Shown: one piece after another, positions 1-14,300 of the stretch
Layout: the number at the start of each line of letters is the position of its first letter
Position numbering within the stretch: the stretch's first letter is position 1
Source: Colius striatus
Lineage: Eukaryota > Chordata > Aves > Coliiformes > Coliidae
Assembly (NCBI RefSeq): GCF_028858725.1
Contig: NC_084776.1
Location: 558,001 to 622,000 of the forward strand
DNA length: 64,000 bases
Reading direction: 5' to 3'
Position numbers and translations under genes: made by a program
Notes under the pieces: generated by a model
What the model was told of the DNA's origin: nothing
What the model saw: only the letters and a program-made list of their open reading frames with translations
Database searches by the model: none

Positions 1-250
1 GCATTCAAGCAATAGTTACATTAGTTGTACATATCATTAGTGTGTACACATTGTATATGTTATATATATCATAGATATCATTATATACCACACAGATATT
101 AGATATGGTATATATAGTATGTATGTACTATATATATAGAGAGGGAATATGCACGTGGAGAGTACACACATGTATGTATGTGTGTATAAATGTGTTTTAT
201 ATCATCTATCTACATGTAAAATATTATTTTATGAGAATCTGTGGAGCCAG
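1..250. repeat. AT-rich low-complexity tract in a DNAH17 intron
   Basis: This stretch is dominated by TATATA, ATGTATGT and GTGTAT runs. It is the only strongly AT-rich segment in an otherwise GC-rich window, and it lies in the intron after exon 45. It reads as a decayed dinucleotide/tetranucleotide microsatellite; no gene signal was seen. Confidence 0.7.
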
Positions 251-317
251 TGTTGCCCAGGGACAGACCACGGGGTAATCAATAAGCCACAGAGACACGG
301 GAGCTTGTGGGAAGTAC

Positions 318-2380
318 CTGTAAAGGGACTTCGGGATCCAGGGTGAACTTTGGCACTTTTTCAGTCCAGGGCATGAATTTCTTTGTTACCGGATCAATGA
401 AATAATCAAAAATTGTCCCCGTGGAAGGAAACTTGACGGTTTTAAACTCATTCACCCACCACTTGCTGAACTCCAGGCGGTAATCCATGAGCTGGGAGGA
501 AACAAACAGAAAATCTCAGCAGCTGGCCAATGTTCTGGCTTTAGCATTCCCTGGATGGGGAGATTTCCCAGGGATGAAGCTGGGCAGGAGCTGTACCTGG
601 TCCCGGAACATGGCCCCTCCGAAGGCCCAGGTGCAAGCGAAGACGAAATAGAGCTCATAGAGCTCCCGGGGCGAGTCTGGCGGGACGGTCTGCGGCGTCA
701 GGAGGCACTCCAGCAGGTACAGCACCATCTGGATAACTGACACCTCAGGGACCGGCGTGATCTTCTTGAATCCAGACTTGAGCTTCTCTAGGCACACCGG
801 CAGGTACTTGTCAAAAAGGATCATCAAATTGGCCTTCTCAGACTGCACTGTCCTTGTCTCGATCCAGCTGGTCACAATGCTGCGGGAGAGATGGGCAGGG
901 CTGTGGGTGAGCGTGTGGGGGCAGTGCCCATCCCGTCCCGTCCCATCCCGTCCCGTCCTGTCCCCTCCTGTCCCGTCCCATCCCGTCCCGTCCCCTCCCG
1001 TCCCATCCCATCCCGTTCCCCCGAGCTCACGGGTTCCAGCCCAGGTCCGTGGGGTTGATGTAGAGGATCCCTGCCCGGGACACGGTGGCCGGCGTGGCCG
1101 TCCGCAGGTGGCTGATCTCGAAGAGGAGCCGCATGGAGTTGTTGAGAGGGATGCGCTCGTTGCTGGCCAAGGTGAGGACCTGGGGAGAGCAGCCTGTCGT
1201 GGGGCGATGCCCTGGCCCTGGGGATCATCCCGAGCAAGCAGACCTCCCAGGATATGGTGGCACTGACCTTATTGTCATCCATGACTGTGTTCAGCGACTC
1301 GATCCACATGGGGTCAATGTCTCCATCGAGGATGATCCACTTGGGCCCCTCATGTGTGATGTTGGCCAGATCACGCATCATTGAGGAGAACAGACCTGCC
1401 CCAAAGACAGACACGTCCTTTGCAGCTCTTTCCACACACAGCACGTTTGCTGAGGGACGGGTGGGACTCTGAAACACTCTCCTCCTCCCTTACAACTCCA
1501 GCAAAAAGCCCCAAGGAAAGGTCCTCCCGTTCCTGCCACGGCATCACAGGTGTTTATGGCTTCACATTTTATGAAGGCATTTGCCTGTGCACAGGGGCTG
1601 CTGGAGGAAGGTTTGTGCCAGGTCCCACCTGGAGTAGGCAGCTGCTCAGGTGTCTCACCGTCCTTCCACTCTCGCGTGGCTGGATGAATAACCCCAAACA
1701 GCTCATCGCAGGTCACAGCCTTGGGGTCAAGGTCCACAGTGACCGGCTGCCGCTTCAAGCTCTGGTAGGTCTTGTTGAGTGACCTCAGCACCTACACAGA
1801 GGGGAACTGTGAGCCGTGGAGCTGCTCCCATGAGGGACCCGTGGCCTCAGGGAGTGTTTGGCTACTACCTGGGACTTGCCACAGCCAGTGTTGCCGATGA
1901 CAAAGACCGAGTGTCTCACTCGCAGCAGCTCCTCCAGCTGCACCACCTTCAGCACAAAGCTCTCCTCCGGCTGCAGCTTCAGCTCCAGAATGGACTGCTT
2001 GATGACCTGGAGGGGAGCAGGAGCTGAGCACAGGCAGCTGTCATGGCCTCAGAGAGACCCTGGAGACAAACCAGCCTCCCCCAGAAGTGCCCAGGGGATC
2101 GTTGGCCTCTGGCCCCTGCCGGGGCTGGGAGGTCTCTGGTGCTGTCTCACACCTTCTCAAAGTCGAGGTCCCTCTTCCTGGGGATATCCAGTGCTGGGAA
2201 CAGATCCCCTATCAGCCCCATGAAGACAGGTAAGTCATCTGTCACAATCTTGGGGATGTTGAAGTCTCGTAAAGCTCTCATCAGAACTTGGTCCTCGGCA
2301 CAGTCAGGGTCCCCTCTCTTCAAGGAACCGGCCACCACCAACACGGACTTGATAGCCCGCAGACCCCAGTCATAGTGGTC
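318..2380 (-). other. DNAH17: DNAH17 AAA2 and pre-AAA3 exons 39-45
   Basis: Exons: 2153-2380, 1869-2006, 1659-1791, 1268-1395, 1031-1179, 597-879 and 318-491. They carry [14 protein letters not shown], the AAA2 P-loop [11 protein letters not shown], the AAA2 Walker-B-like [17 protein letters not shown], the arginine-finger region [12 protein letters not shown] and a stretch leading to AAA3 ([15 protein letters not shown]). The AAA3 P-loop itself is not in the window. The last exon ends in a GTACTT donor at position 317, so the gene runs on to the left. Confidence 0.87.
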
Positions 2381-5300
2381 CTGCCAAGAGGCAGCAGAAA
2401 GAATGCTCTAAACGAGGTTACAGAGGAATGTCCTTGTCCATCACCCCAGGCCCACGCAGTGCCAGCCAGACTGGGCTTAATGTGAGCTTGTGCACAAGCC
2501 AAGCCCAGGCAGCCACGGGCTGAACAGCAGCCCAACTCGCCTCCCTGTAAGCCACCCCTGCTGAGGTGAATATCTGTATGCTCTCATCCTAACTGGCTGT
2601 GTTCTATTCTGTTCTATTTTTGGACTTCCAGAAGGCAGAAATATGCCACCAGAGTGGGAGTGGTATTTGTACAGCCATAGACTTGTGCTCCAAACATCAT
2701 CAGCACGTTGCTACCAGCAATTCCTACTGCAATCCCTCAGGTCTGGAATTCAAACCAACTCCTTCATCCTGAAGAACCCTGCAGTATTGTTAAATTACCT
2801 GTTTAGACAGTAGCTCTTTGCAGAGTGTGTACAAAGTAATGAACTTCCTTGCTAGAAGCTTAGCATCAATAAAACCTTCTGCAACAAGCATGATTTCACA
2901 GATCAGTTCGAAGTCTGGCACCACCATGGCACAGGGTCTGGAGATGAGCAGTGCAGGTTAGCAGGGCCATGGACAACCTCCACACACTCCTCACCCTCCC
3001 GCAGGCAGCAACAATTCCTGCCAGTTTTGACTACCAGTTGTACCCTACTTCTGTTAGCACCACAGAACTGGGAGCAGCATCTCTGGGACACCCCTTCCAC
3101 CGATTGGATTTTAGCCAAAGATGGCAATTCGACACCTCGAGCACGCTCTTCCCCAGGCTGAGCCATCCAGCTCTCCCAACCAACCTCGGGCTCTGAGCAG
3201 GGCTGTCCTGAGGTGCCAAGTTGCCCCTGGCACAAGGGCCACTGGCACACACAGAGATGCTCGTTTGCGCTGGCAAAGGTCTCATTGTGGCTGTGGCACA
3301 GGAGTGTTACCGCAGCGGTAAATCTGCGCCGACACACCCCGACCCTCTGCCCGCGGTACCTGAACAGAGCTTTCAAGTTCTCGGGCAGTTCTGTCCGTCC
3401 TGCGTAGCCGGGGTTCATGGTGATGAACAGCCCAACCGAGGGCACCAGTGTGATCATCTCCCCAAGGAAATTGAACGTTTTCTTCTTGGCACGAATTGCA
3501 TCCTGAACACATTTCACCTGCCGGGTGAGCAGAGCGTCGGGGTTGGTCGCCCTGCAGCTCCCTGACCCTGTGCTCAAGTAACTGGGCCAGGTTGCCAAGG
3601 CCCTGGCGGCAGAGCAATGCCGAGGTGATGGCAGAGCCCCCTTAGAGCAGCCACTGCCCAGGCACCGCCAGGTCCTGTCCACAGTGATAGGGGCAATGGG
3701 GCACTGGGATGGGACACAGCTGAGCTGTGAGATCTTAAACACACCCAGAGCCTCCCTCCTGCTGCACTCCCCCTTCAGCTGCCTCCCAAAATGACGCAGG
3801 GGAAACAGCTGCAAAACCTCTGGCAGCCAGGTGTAGCTGAGATGATGTGCAGCAGTCGGTGGGAAGCTCCAGGCTCTGACTGTACCTGCACAGCGATCAC
3901 GGACAGAACCTCCACTGAAATGCGGTTGAACTCGTCGAAACAGCCCCAGGCACCGGTCTGAGCCAGGCCCTTGTAGATGTTCCCGCAGGACTGGGGAGAA
4001 AACACCAAGGCTCAGACCCCCAGCTTTTACATGGAGGCTGCAACATGGGCATTTGTTAAGGAAGCCCAAGTGCTGGGAGCTGCTCTTGCTTTTATAGTTT
4101 CTGTTCCCTGGGGAAATGCTCCACAGTGTCACAGCTCCCCAGGCTTCTGAGGACATGAGCTGGCTGCAGCCACAGTGGGATGGCACCAGGAGCTGCTGGT
4201 CACGTTTCTCTCTGGCAGTGGAGCCAGAGAGAGGAGAGCAGCTTCAGGACATTGGTGCTGGATGCTACAGCCTGGCATAGGGGCTCCTGAAAGAGGGTCC
4301 CTCTCCTTGTCATGGCAGACACCCCACACCTCTCATCTCCATGCCACCGTCCCGCTCCCTGGCAGCACACCTTGTAGTCCATCTGCTCGGAGCAGTTGAA
4401 GACATAGACCATCATGCCCACTGCCCGGCCCAGGTCCTTGGTGGTCTCCGTCTTCCCAGTGCCTGCGGGGCCGGCCGGGGCCCCCCCCATGTAGAGGTGG
4501 AGGGACTGTGTCAGGGTGATGTAGCACCTGTGGGGGGGACGGGCAGAGCTGAGCGGGGCCGTGGGGCCGGGGTGGGCTTGGGCAGCGGGAGGAGCGGGGG
4601 GCAGAGCCCGTACCGGTCCGTCAGCGGGGTGATGACCAGCCGCGGCGTGTTGCCCAGGTACTCGTAGGCGTACTGCAGCTGCGCGTCGCAGATGTTGGCG
4701 TAGCAGTGCCTCCCGCCCTCGTCCCAGCGGTGCCGCAGCTGCGACTGCCAGGTGAACGCCTGGGCGCTCTCCACCTGCGGAGGGCAGGCACCGGCACTGC
4801 CCACTCTGACCTATGCACCGAGCCCCGGATGCGCCTCGGGGACCGTCCCTCCCCGTGCCCGCGGTGCGCAGCCGGCGCTGGGCTTTGCAGCTCCCACCGA
4901 GCGCGGCAGGAACCACCAAAACTGCTCCTGGATCTGGCTCTGCGTGACACTCAGCCCGTGCTGCCCCTGATCTCCTGGCTCCCCTGACCCCCTCCATGCA
5001 GTTGGGATGCTTTGAAAATACCAGAAGCTCCAAGAAGCAAAGCAGGAGGAGCATCCCTCTGGTGACAAATACCTTCGCAAGGATCATTTTGGCCACAACG
5101 TCCCTGGCGTGGACATCGATGGTGCAGATTGTCATGATCTTCATCCTGTCCCCAGGATTCAGGTCCCCGATGAGCAGTGAAATCAGGGCGTTTAGCTGAG
5201 CAATCTGAGGAAGGAAAAATAATGAACAGGAAAATGGTCTCACACTTTGTGCATCTTCCTGTGCCCTCCTGGACTGGGTCTCGGCTCTCTGCAGCAGAGA

Positions 5301-8300
5301 GGGGCTGCAGGACAGCTCCAGCTCAGAGCTGAGGGATTCCAACCTGCTTTTTGTTGTAATCCTTCATGGCATTCTCGTAGCCTTCCTCCAGCCTGGAAAA
5401 GGCAATGCCGACCTCTGTGGTCCACCAGATCTGGGTGCATGTCAGAGCAACCTGCAGCAAGGGAGGAGAAAACAGCCGTGAAGGAAACACCCCATCCCCG
5501 GGCTCCCTGCTGGACCCTCCCCTCGCAGCCTGGCTCAGGGAGCCGCTGGGCAACCCCCACCTGTGCTGGGTAGTCAAACACCCACTGCTCCCTCGGCTTC
5601 TCCTCGTAGGTGAGCAAGGCCTTGGGGATGAGCTGCCGCAGGGTGCAGCGCATGCTCTCCAGCACCCGGTTCAGCCAGACCTCCACCTGAAGGGCCACAT
5701 CCAGCACACCCTGAGCAAGCAGCTCGCAGCCGTGTCCAGTCAAGGCTGTGTCTGTGGCTGCAGGCAAACAGCTCCAGGCTGCTCTGTGCCACGAGTGAGG
5801 TCTGAGGGTGAACAACAGCCAAGGGACACACGCTGCGAGCACCCGAGGAGCTGTGGTGGGTTTATAGGACTGATAGTGCACCAGTGCTCTTCCACACTTG
5901 TAGTGCAGATCTCATTTCTGGGTTTTGAGGGGCTGAAAGGCTTTATGATTGCATTCCAAAACTGGTGCCAGGCTGCACAAGCAGCAAAAGGCTGATGCCC
6001 ATCCTGAGTCTGCTCATCCTGAGCCTGCCCCTGCAAACAGAGGCTCCACAGAGCTCGGCTGACCTGGCCAGACAAGTCGCATTCTGCGTTGAGGGGCACA
6101 CACTCCTTGTCCCTGCTGACCATCTCCAGCCCAACCTTCAGAGGCTTTTTGTCTGGACTCTTCTTGAAATTCAGTTTAGCCAAACTGTCAAACAGTTTGG
6201 GCAGATGTCGGGACACCTGAGAACAGAGACCCATCGGGCTCTGGGGCTGTGTCCCACAGAGGCAGCCCTTCCTGTGCAGCCCAGGGCAAGGGGCTACCAG
6301 GGTCCTGCTGTCTGTCAGGAGGAAGCTTATTTTAAACCTGCTATAACAATTAGCATGTGAGAGCCACAGGACTTGTCCCCACGCTTTACACACAGCCCGT
6401 ACCTCCACTGGCTCGTTGCCATTAGATAAAATATCCAGCAGGTCTGCAGAGGAAACAAAGTAGAATCTGGGAAAAGCCAGCCTTTTGGTCTCAAGGTATT
6501 CGGCCAAAGCCTTCTCACAGACCGCCAGCCTAATGGAAGACAAGGGGAAAAGCCTGCAGTTACCCCCCAGGTGTTAACAGCCAGGCTGTGCTCGGCCCTT
6601 GTGCTGAGACAGACGCTGCTTTGGAGAAACCCCGCTCCTGCCCTGGCCCGAGAGCGGCTGGTGGTGGCCTCTCACCGTCCCTGCAGCTCCTCCAGCCTGC
6701 CCAGCAGCCCGGCCTTGTTGGTCACTTTGATCACGTTGGGAGTTTTCACCGCATCAGCCATTAATTCCTGCCACAGGAAAATGCTTCAGCTTTACCCAAA
6801 CGGGTGGGGAGCTCCCGGGGGGCCTGGCGGGGGACAGGCACCTTGAAATCGCGATCAATGGCATCAAAACGCTTGGAGTCCTCCACCAGCTGACTGCGGA
6901 TGTCTTCGGAGCCGATGAAGATGCTTTCCAGGTGACTCCACGTCCTCTGCACCTCAAACCAGATGCTGATGATGGAGTCAGCGGTTGACAGCTTCTGCTG
7001 CCAGTCTGTTATCTTCTGAAGGAAGAAGGTCAGGTGCTTGGAGGTCATCAGGTTCTGCAGCTGCACTTGGTTGTCTTCCAGCGTCTCGATGAGCACCTCG
7101 TCCGACTTGAGCAGCATGATGCCAGTCCTGGGGTGGGGCTCGTGCTCAAACTGCATCGTTGCCCAGGTAGTCTCCAGGGCGTTCAGCACCTGCAGTTGGG
7201 GCATGAGAAATGAGGTGGACTCAGTGGTGGTGAGTCCCAGACCCTGCAGAGAGGCAGGGACAGGAACGCCTCCGCTGGGGCACGAGCTCTGCGGGTGCTG
7301 CGCAGTGTGGGGACTCCAGCCCCCAGGAGCGGGAACACAGCGCCAACAGCCCCGGCCCCATGGCAGCAGCATGCTCAGCAAAGCGGGGCAGGGACTGAAC
7401 CCCTTTACCTTCTCCATCGCTGCCTCTTTCACAGCTTTGTCCACGATGCCACGAACTTCATCCTCGAACTTGTGCAGGTTCAGCTGCAGCAGATCTGCGA
7501 GAGTTGTGTCCTTAGACATGGTGAAGGTCACCTGGAGCAGAACCAGCACCATCAGGGCACGGACTCTGTCAGAGAGGCAGCCCCACTGCTCACCCACATT
7601 AGCACCCATGATTAAAGACTCTACACAAATATCTGTGTACAGATCCCTGCTTCCCCTGGGGGATGCAAATCCCCAGAGCCTCTGGGGCCAGGGCTTGGAG
7701 CACCTCGGTTTCCCGTGTGAGCTCCTGCCAGTGCCGGTCCCTGATGGCCGGGTTCTGCAGCTCATTCACGGCGCGCAGGGACGTCATCATGTTCTTCACG
7801 CTGTTGTCCAGCCCTGTGAATGCATCCCAGCTTCTCATCTCCTTATCCAGACTCCGAATGTCTTTAGCAAATTTCTTACAATCGAGATCCATCTGCTCGA
7901 CGTCGATGTCCTTCCACCTTGTGGTCTTCCAGTCATCAAAGTTGGTGTTAACCTGAATCCAGGAATGTGTGTGCACAGCCATTATTCCTGCTCACGATGA
8001 AAGCAACACACCCCGTGCCTGCTGCCCTGTGTAGCCATTGCACCGTGCTGGAGGGCACCAGCTCTAACGCTGTGACAACCTGTGTCTCAGCCCTTGGGGG
8101 TGCCAGAACAACTTAGCACCTTTAGTGCCCATGCTGGCAGTCTGCTGTCAAGTCCTTGCTGGGAGGTAGCGCTGGGCATCGTGCCCTGGTGCAGGGGCCA
8201 GCACCAAGCCCAGGGCTCCTGGTCACTGCCCTCAACTGCAGGTGGCTACCAGCAGCCACTGCCTGTGGCAGCTTGTCACGGCCTCAGGAACTTCCAAACT

Positions 8301-11300
8301 GTGAGGACCAGCCCAGCACAAGCCCATTGTGCACATCCCTGTGCTCCTGCCGCCTGCCCTCCCTGTTGTGCTGTCTCACAGACCGTGGCACGTACCAGGA
8401 CAATCATGTCCCAGAGCTCCTTCAGCAAGTGCACCTCCCTGCGACACGCCTTGAGCTGCTTGTATTCTGGGACCAACACCTCAAACAGCCCGGCTGACTC
8501 GGCCAGGGCTGCCATGTCCCTCTCCATGGCTGCAATCCGCCTCTGTTGCTGCCCAGAGAAAACAAAAAGCTGTCAGCTGATGAGCTGGAGGTGGCCAGGC
8601 AGTGCCAGGGACAGCAGTGACCCTGCATCCTGCCCTTCCTCACCTTTTTCAAGGACTTGTAGGGGTTTGGGTCAGTGTATGAGAAAGGGGCTTTTTCCTG
8701 GAACCTCTCGCGGAAGGAGAGCTGCTGGACCTGTGAGGGGAGGATGGGGCTCAGGGGGAGCAGCCAGGGAGCAGCAGGGCCTTCCCAAAGCTGCCCAGAA
8801 GCCGCTCACTTGCCCCCAAGTCCCAGGACAGGCACCTCAAACTGCTGGCATTTCTTGTGGATGCTGTTGACCTCGATGGCTTGCAGAGGGGCCGCGCTCT
8901 GCTTGACCCGCAGGCAGAGCTTCTTGGTGGCATCCCAGTGCTCGGGGAGGTCCTGCAGCAAAGCACCACAGGGTGTTGGCAGCCAGCCCCAGGGAGCCCA
9001 TGCCCAGCCCCCTGCACCCTGAAGCCACTCACGTGGAGCTGCAGGTGGATCTCCTCTGGCAGCTCATCTCCATAAGTGCTGAGCAGAGCAATTGTCTCCT
9101 TCAGGGGCTCAAACATGCTGTCGGTTGCTGTTTGCCTCTCCTTCACGCTCAGCAGCTGCTTCATCACCTCCACCAGCCCATCATAGTCTCCCTCCTTCAA
9201 AGGTTTACTCAAGCTGGCGTTTGTCTTTTGGATGAAATCCTTCAGCTCCTGGAGACTGGGAGGAAGGCGACGTCTCATCGAGTGCCCTGGATGGGCTCAC
9301 AGTCACCCCAGGGCTGCTTGGGGCTTGCTCTGCAGGGCTTGGACCCTGGGACTTATCCCAGGGTGGGTGCCAGGCCCCTTCACCCACACTTCTGTGACTG
9401 CCCCATGGGAACAGCCCTGTCCTCTTGCCAGGGCTCTCTGGGTCCCTACCTGGTGGTGACGTGGCTGGCGAGGTGCTGCCGGAGCGCCAGGCTCCGCTGC
9501 TTGATGTTGCTCAGCAGCACCTGCTTGAAGGGGCGGCAGTCGCTCCGCAGCCACCCTCCAAACACCTTGGTGTTGGGGATCTCTGACACCTCCTCACACA
9601 GGCCCTTGCACGCGTCAATCTGGGGACGAGAGCCGGTCACAGCCTGTGGCCAGCACCTCCCCAGGCACCCGGTGCAGCCCCGGCACCCACCACATACCTC
9701 CTGCTGAAAGAGCTGGAGGGACGGGAGGCCAGGGGTTGGCTGCTGCTCTGTCAACAGCTCCAGCTCCTCGGGGCTGGAGACACTTCCCAAGGTGAGGAAT
9801 TGCTGCAGGAACTCCTCGGGTTCCACCAGCCACAGGTCGGCTTGGTCCTCAAAGCTGGTGCTGTACTCCTCGCCCTCTGCCATGGCACTGACCACCAGTG
9901 ACAGCACCTCCTCCTGCAGCCTGGTGAGCTTCTCCTCCTCCTCCAACGTGGTCTGAAGGGACGGGCAGAGCTCTCAGGGACCGTCTGAGGGGACCAAGCA
10001 TCCTCACCCACCTCCAGCTGAGCGGGGAGGTGATGCCTGCCATGGACTGACCTTGTAGCTCAGCTTCCCCGCCAGCAGCCGGGGCACACAGGCTGCAGGT
10101 TTGTAGGTATCACTGAGCAGAGACTCCATCAGCTCCAAGAGGCTGTTGTCAACTCCCACCTCCAGGGAGGGCCGGTACTGCAGCCTGCTGTCACACAGCT
10201 CCATGCGCACCTCCAGCAGCGGGGCCACGTCAGCCTGAAACGGGTCAGCGCTCTGCATGTGCTTCGTGTCCCTCCAGGCCCTGCCAGGCTGCACTGCGAT
10301 GGGCACGTTTGCCCATTAAACAAACACCTGAAGAAACTAACAGGGAGCGGTGCGACGTGCTGAGCAGAGGCACTGCAGGGCAAACCTGCGCCTACCTCAG
10401 GGCTCATGTTGGTTCGCAGCAGCTGCAGAGATTTGTGGACAAGTCTGAAGAGTTTTTCCAGCACGATTCTGTCTGCGTAGTCCACGTAGTCCTGCCATTG
10501 CTGAGATGACTTGTCAGCCCTAAACAGACCTGCATTCTCCTGCAAGCAGGAAAAGACAGCCAGTGTTTGTCCATAAATACACATCAAACATCCCAGCTCC
10601 TGCACTCGAGTGTGTGCTCTCGCCTGGCCCCTGCGTCTGTCCTGCCTGGCTGTCGCACAGATCCTGCACCGTTCCCTTTCTCCTGGTTGTACCAGAAGCT
10701 GCAGGCAGGACCTCATCTGAAGGCACCACATCTCTGGAGCCCATGTGGGGTGTGGAATGGTCTTTGGCTGGAGTCTTAGCAGGCCACAGGGCTGCAGCCC
10801 AGCTTTGAGGCTCGTGGTGACAGAAGCGGGCTGGGAGCCGAGGGCTGGACTCCGACCAAGGTGCCCCGGGACGTGTCTCACCTCCACCAGCTCCTGGATC
10901 TTTGCACCCACATCCCTGATGGCAGCACAGCGCCTGGTTAAGGTGGCAGCTTTCCCATCCAGGTCCAAGAGCGTTGTCTCTTTGTTGTCTTTCCTTTCGA
11001 AGAGGGGAGCAGCCGAGCAGTCCTGCGGGCAGAGGCTGCGGCTGCTGCACTGTGCTGGGAAGCGTCAGTCCCGTGGCAGCCCTCTGACCCCTCAGCACAA
11101 ACTACCTCCATCAGCTGGGTGATAGTTTCCAGGTTTAATTTTGCTTTCTGGATGCGGGTCTGCAGGTTATACAGGCTCTCTCTCATCTCTTGGATGTACT
11201 CCACGACACCTGGCAGGAAAGGGCACATCCAGGCTGGGCAGGTTACACAGGCACCACGCTGTGGTTGGGCTCATCCTCCCCCAGGGGACAGGGGTCTGTG

Positions 11301-14300
11301 TTTTGGGTTTGAGGGCTGTGGGGAGCCGAGGGCAGCTGCTGGGCAGGAGTGGGGATGGTGCCAGGGCCCAGGGATCATCCTCTAGATGCACAAAGAAGAT
11401 TTCCAGCCAACAGTGGCTTTGTACCTTCATCGTTCCAAAACAGGGTCTGCTCTGCACTAGCCAGTTGCCCGTCCACCGCCGTCAGCTCCTCCGACACCAG
11501 CGAGAGCTCCACGGGCAGCAGCTTCCCCTTCACCTGGGAGCCAGCACGGCCACAGTGAGCCCCAGCAGGCAGAGGGGACCCTGCCCCTCAGACAGCACCC
11601 GTGTGACAGAGGAACAGAGTCCCCACACCACCAACATGGAGCTTGGGGTGGGAGGAGGTTGCTGTGATGGCAGCAGCAACAGCTTGGCTCAGCCATGGGA
11701 CGGGCAGGGCTCCCCCAGGCTTCCTTGACCCATTTATAGGAGGCTGCCCAGACAGCCTCAGCCTGGACAGTGCTCAGGGCATGGAAAAGCAGCTGAGTCA
11801 TCTCTCCTTTGCAACTTACCTCATTGTACCAGCCAACGATAAGATCCAGGCTGTCCACAAACTTCTGGAGAGTCTCGTTTTGAGCAAAGAGGCTTTTGGC
11901 ACTGCTTGGGATTTCCTCCTGCTGCTGGAAGGTCAAGTACTTCACCTCCCGCAGAACAGCAACGAGCTGTGAGACACAATAGCCAGGGAAAAGGCATCAG
12001 CAAAACCTGAAGCACCTCACCAGGGTCTGCGAGGAAGTGGCATTTCCAGTGGGGTGCGGGATGGCTGTCACCCCCTGCGCCAGGCTGGCTGCCCCACCAG
12101 CACACACCTCTTTGCTGAAGTTGACGCTGAGGAGGGAAGATTCGGGGTCCCTCAGGATCAGGGGCTGCTCCAGGCTGAAGTGGCAGTCCTGCACGGCTCC
12201 GTGTGCCCACTCCTCATAGACCTTCTCACGGTAACGCTGCAGCAGCTCCATCATTTCTTTGTACTTCTCGGACACCAGTTTGGCTTCAGCACTGACCATC
12301 ACCCTGCCAAGGTGGTGACAGAGGCCTCTGCAGCAGGAGGGCGCAGGAGGAGCCAGATCCCGCCTGGCCACTGCCCCAAGGGATGACCCTCACGTACGGG
12401 TGGCTGATGGCAAACAGGTCCTGGTGCTGCCCCTCCAGCCGCTGCTGCAGCTCCAGAGCCCACTTCAGCTGCCCAGCCACGGGCGGCATGTTGCGGTGCA
12501 GGGCCGGGCCTGGTGGCGGGCTGGAGGTCTGGGCATCATACAGCACCTTCACGGCCTCCAGCTCGGCCTTGAACATCCCCAGCAGGGATTGGTAATAGGG
12601 GGAAACCTCAGCCTTTATCAGAGGCCGCTCCAGCATGAAGGCAAACATGTGCACCAGCTGCAGGAGAAGGAAGGGCTGCAGCGTGCTGGGCTGCAGCAGA
12701 GTGCCATGGGCAGGGATGCCCCATGCCTCAGGGCAGGACCCTTCGAGCCAGAGGGCACAGGTACCTTCAAAGCAGATGCCAGGCAGTTGCAGTCCTCAAA
12801 GCCTCGGCAGAGGATGGTGGCCAACCTCGTGTCCACATCCTGAATCTTCTTCTGGAACTCTGCAAAGTCTTTGTTCAATTGCTGCCGGTAAGAGAAAATG
12901 ATTTAAGGCTTCACATTTCCCTTCCAAGTCCTTCCTGAAGGCTTCACTGAACCCAAAGCAAGCACAGGAGCTGCCTGTGCCAGCCTCACACACAGCCCCT
13001 CCAGAATGATCTGACAAGTGAGGGGATTTTCCCATTTATCAGGTGCTCACGCTTGACACCAGAACTCACTCACCTCGTCTGTGGGATCTAAGGGATCGTA
13101 TTTGCAGTCAGCTAAACTCTTGATGAGTTCAGAGACCTCCTCGTAGATCTGCAACACCTGGCTCCCATGGAGGTTCCCTCTCACTCCACCCATCTCTGCC
13201 TTCTCCAGCTTCAGAAACTCGATAGATGTCTGGTACAGCTCCTGGTGAGCACAAAGCACTGTCCCACCGGCTCCTCTGGGCAGCACAGCCTGGCTCCCCG
13301 GGGGTTGTGCTGGGGACATGCCCCTGTGCCCCCCACCACGATGCCCCACTGCTGGGCTCCCACCTCCCCTCTGCAGCCCCAGCCCACCCCTGGAGCAGTT
13401 TGCCCCTGTGCAGCTCTCAGGGGACCACCCCAGCACCCCCAGGGCAGGGGGAGCCCTGGAAAGCTGTGCTGTCACCTCCATGGTTTGGAGCCTCTGCAGG
13501 AAGGAGTCTATTCTGTTGAAGACAGGGGACTGGGGGGAGTCCCAGAGCTGTGGCTCCTCCTGGAAGCACAGAGGGGCTGTCAGGGAGTGGAACTGGTGAA
13601 GAGGGAACCAGGCAGACCCATGCTGTCCCCTGCACCCACCTGGAACAGCGTGGGCGTTGGGTTGGAGCAGAGAGTGCTGTAGGACTGGAAGAGCTTCTCT
13701 ATGATGGAAATGCTCAGCCTGATCCTTGCTAAGGCCTCTTCGGTTTCTCCTTGCAGCTCTTTCATCAGGTCCTCAGGGCTCAGGAATTTACAGGTCTAGG
13801 ACAGACAGATCAGGCAGGGCCGTTGGCAGAGGGGAGCATGGGGGGCTCCTCACAGGCTCTCTGGTGCCTGCCCGCAACCCACAGCTGCCCCAAACCATCC
13901 CCCTCACTGGACTGGGCTGTCTCCATGTCACCCTGCCTGGGCTCCCCACGCCTGCAGGTGTCACCCATCCCCTGACAGTCCCACAGGCGGCTGGAGCAGG
14001 GGCTGGAGCTGCTGCCAGCCCGGGGGCTTTACCATCTCCATAAGGAGGTTGCAGATCTCCCTCAGGAGGATGCTGGTGTGGGAGGGTGAGCTGTAGTGCG
14101 GGCAGTGAGCGCGGAGCAGGCGGATGGTGCACAGCATCCTGTCCACGTAGGGCTGCAGCTGCGGGAGCAGAACCCCGTCAGTGGGGCAGAGCCTGGGCAG
14201 GATTCTCACCCCACGCAGCCTCTGCCCAGAGGAGGAAGACAGGCAGTGCCTGGTTATTGTGGCACATACAGCTCACCTGGGAGTAATCAGCTTGCTCCAT

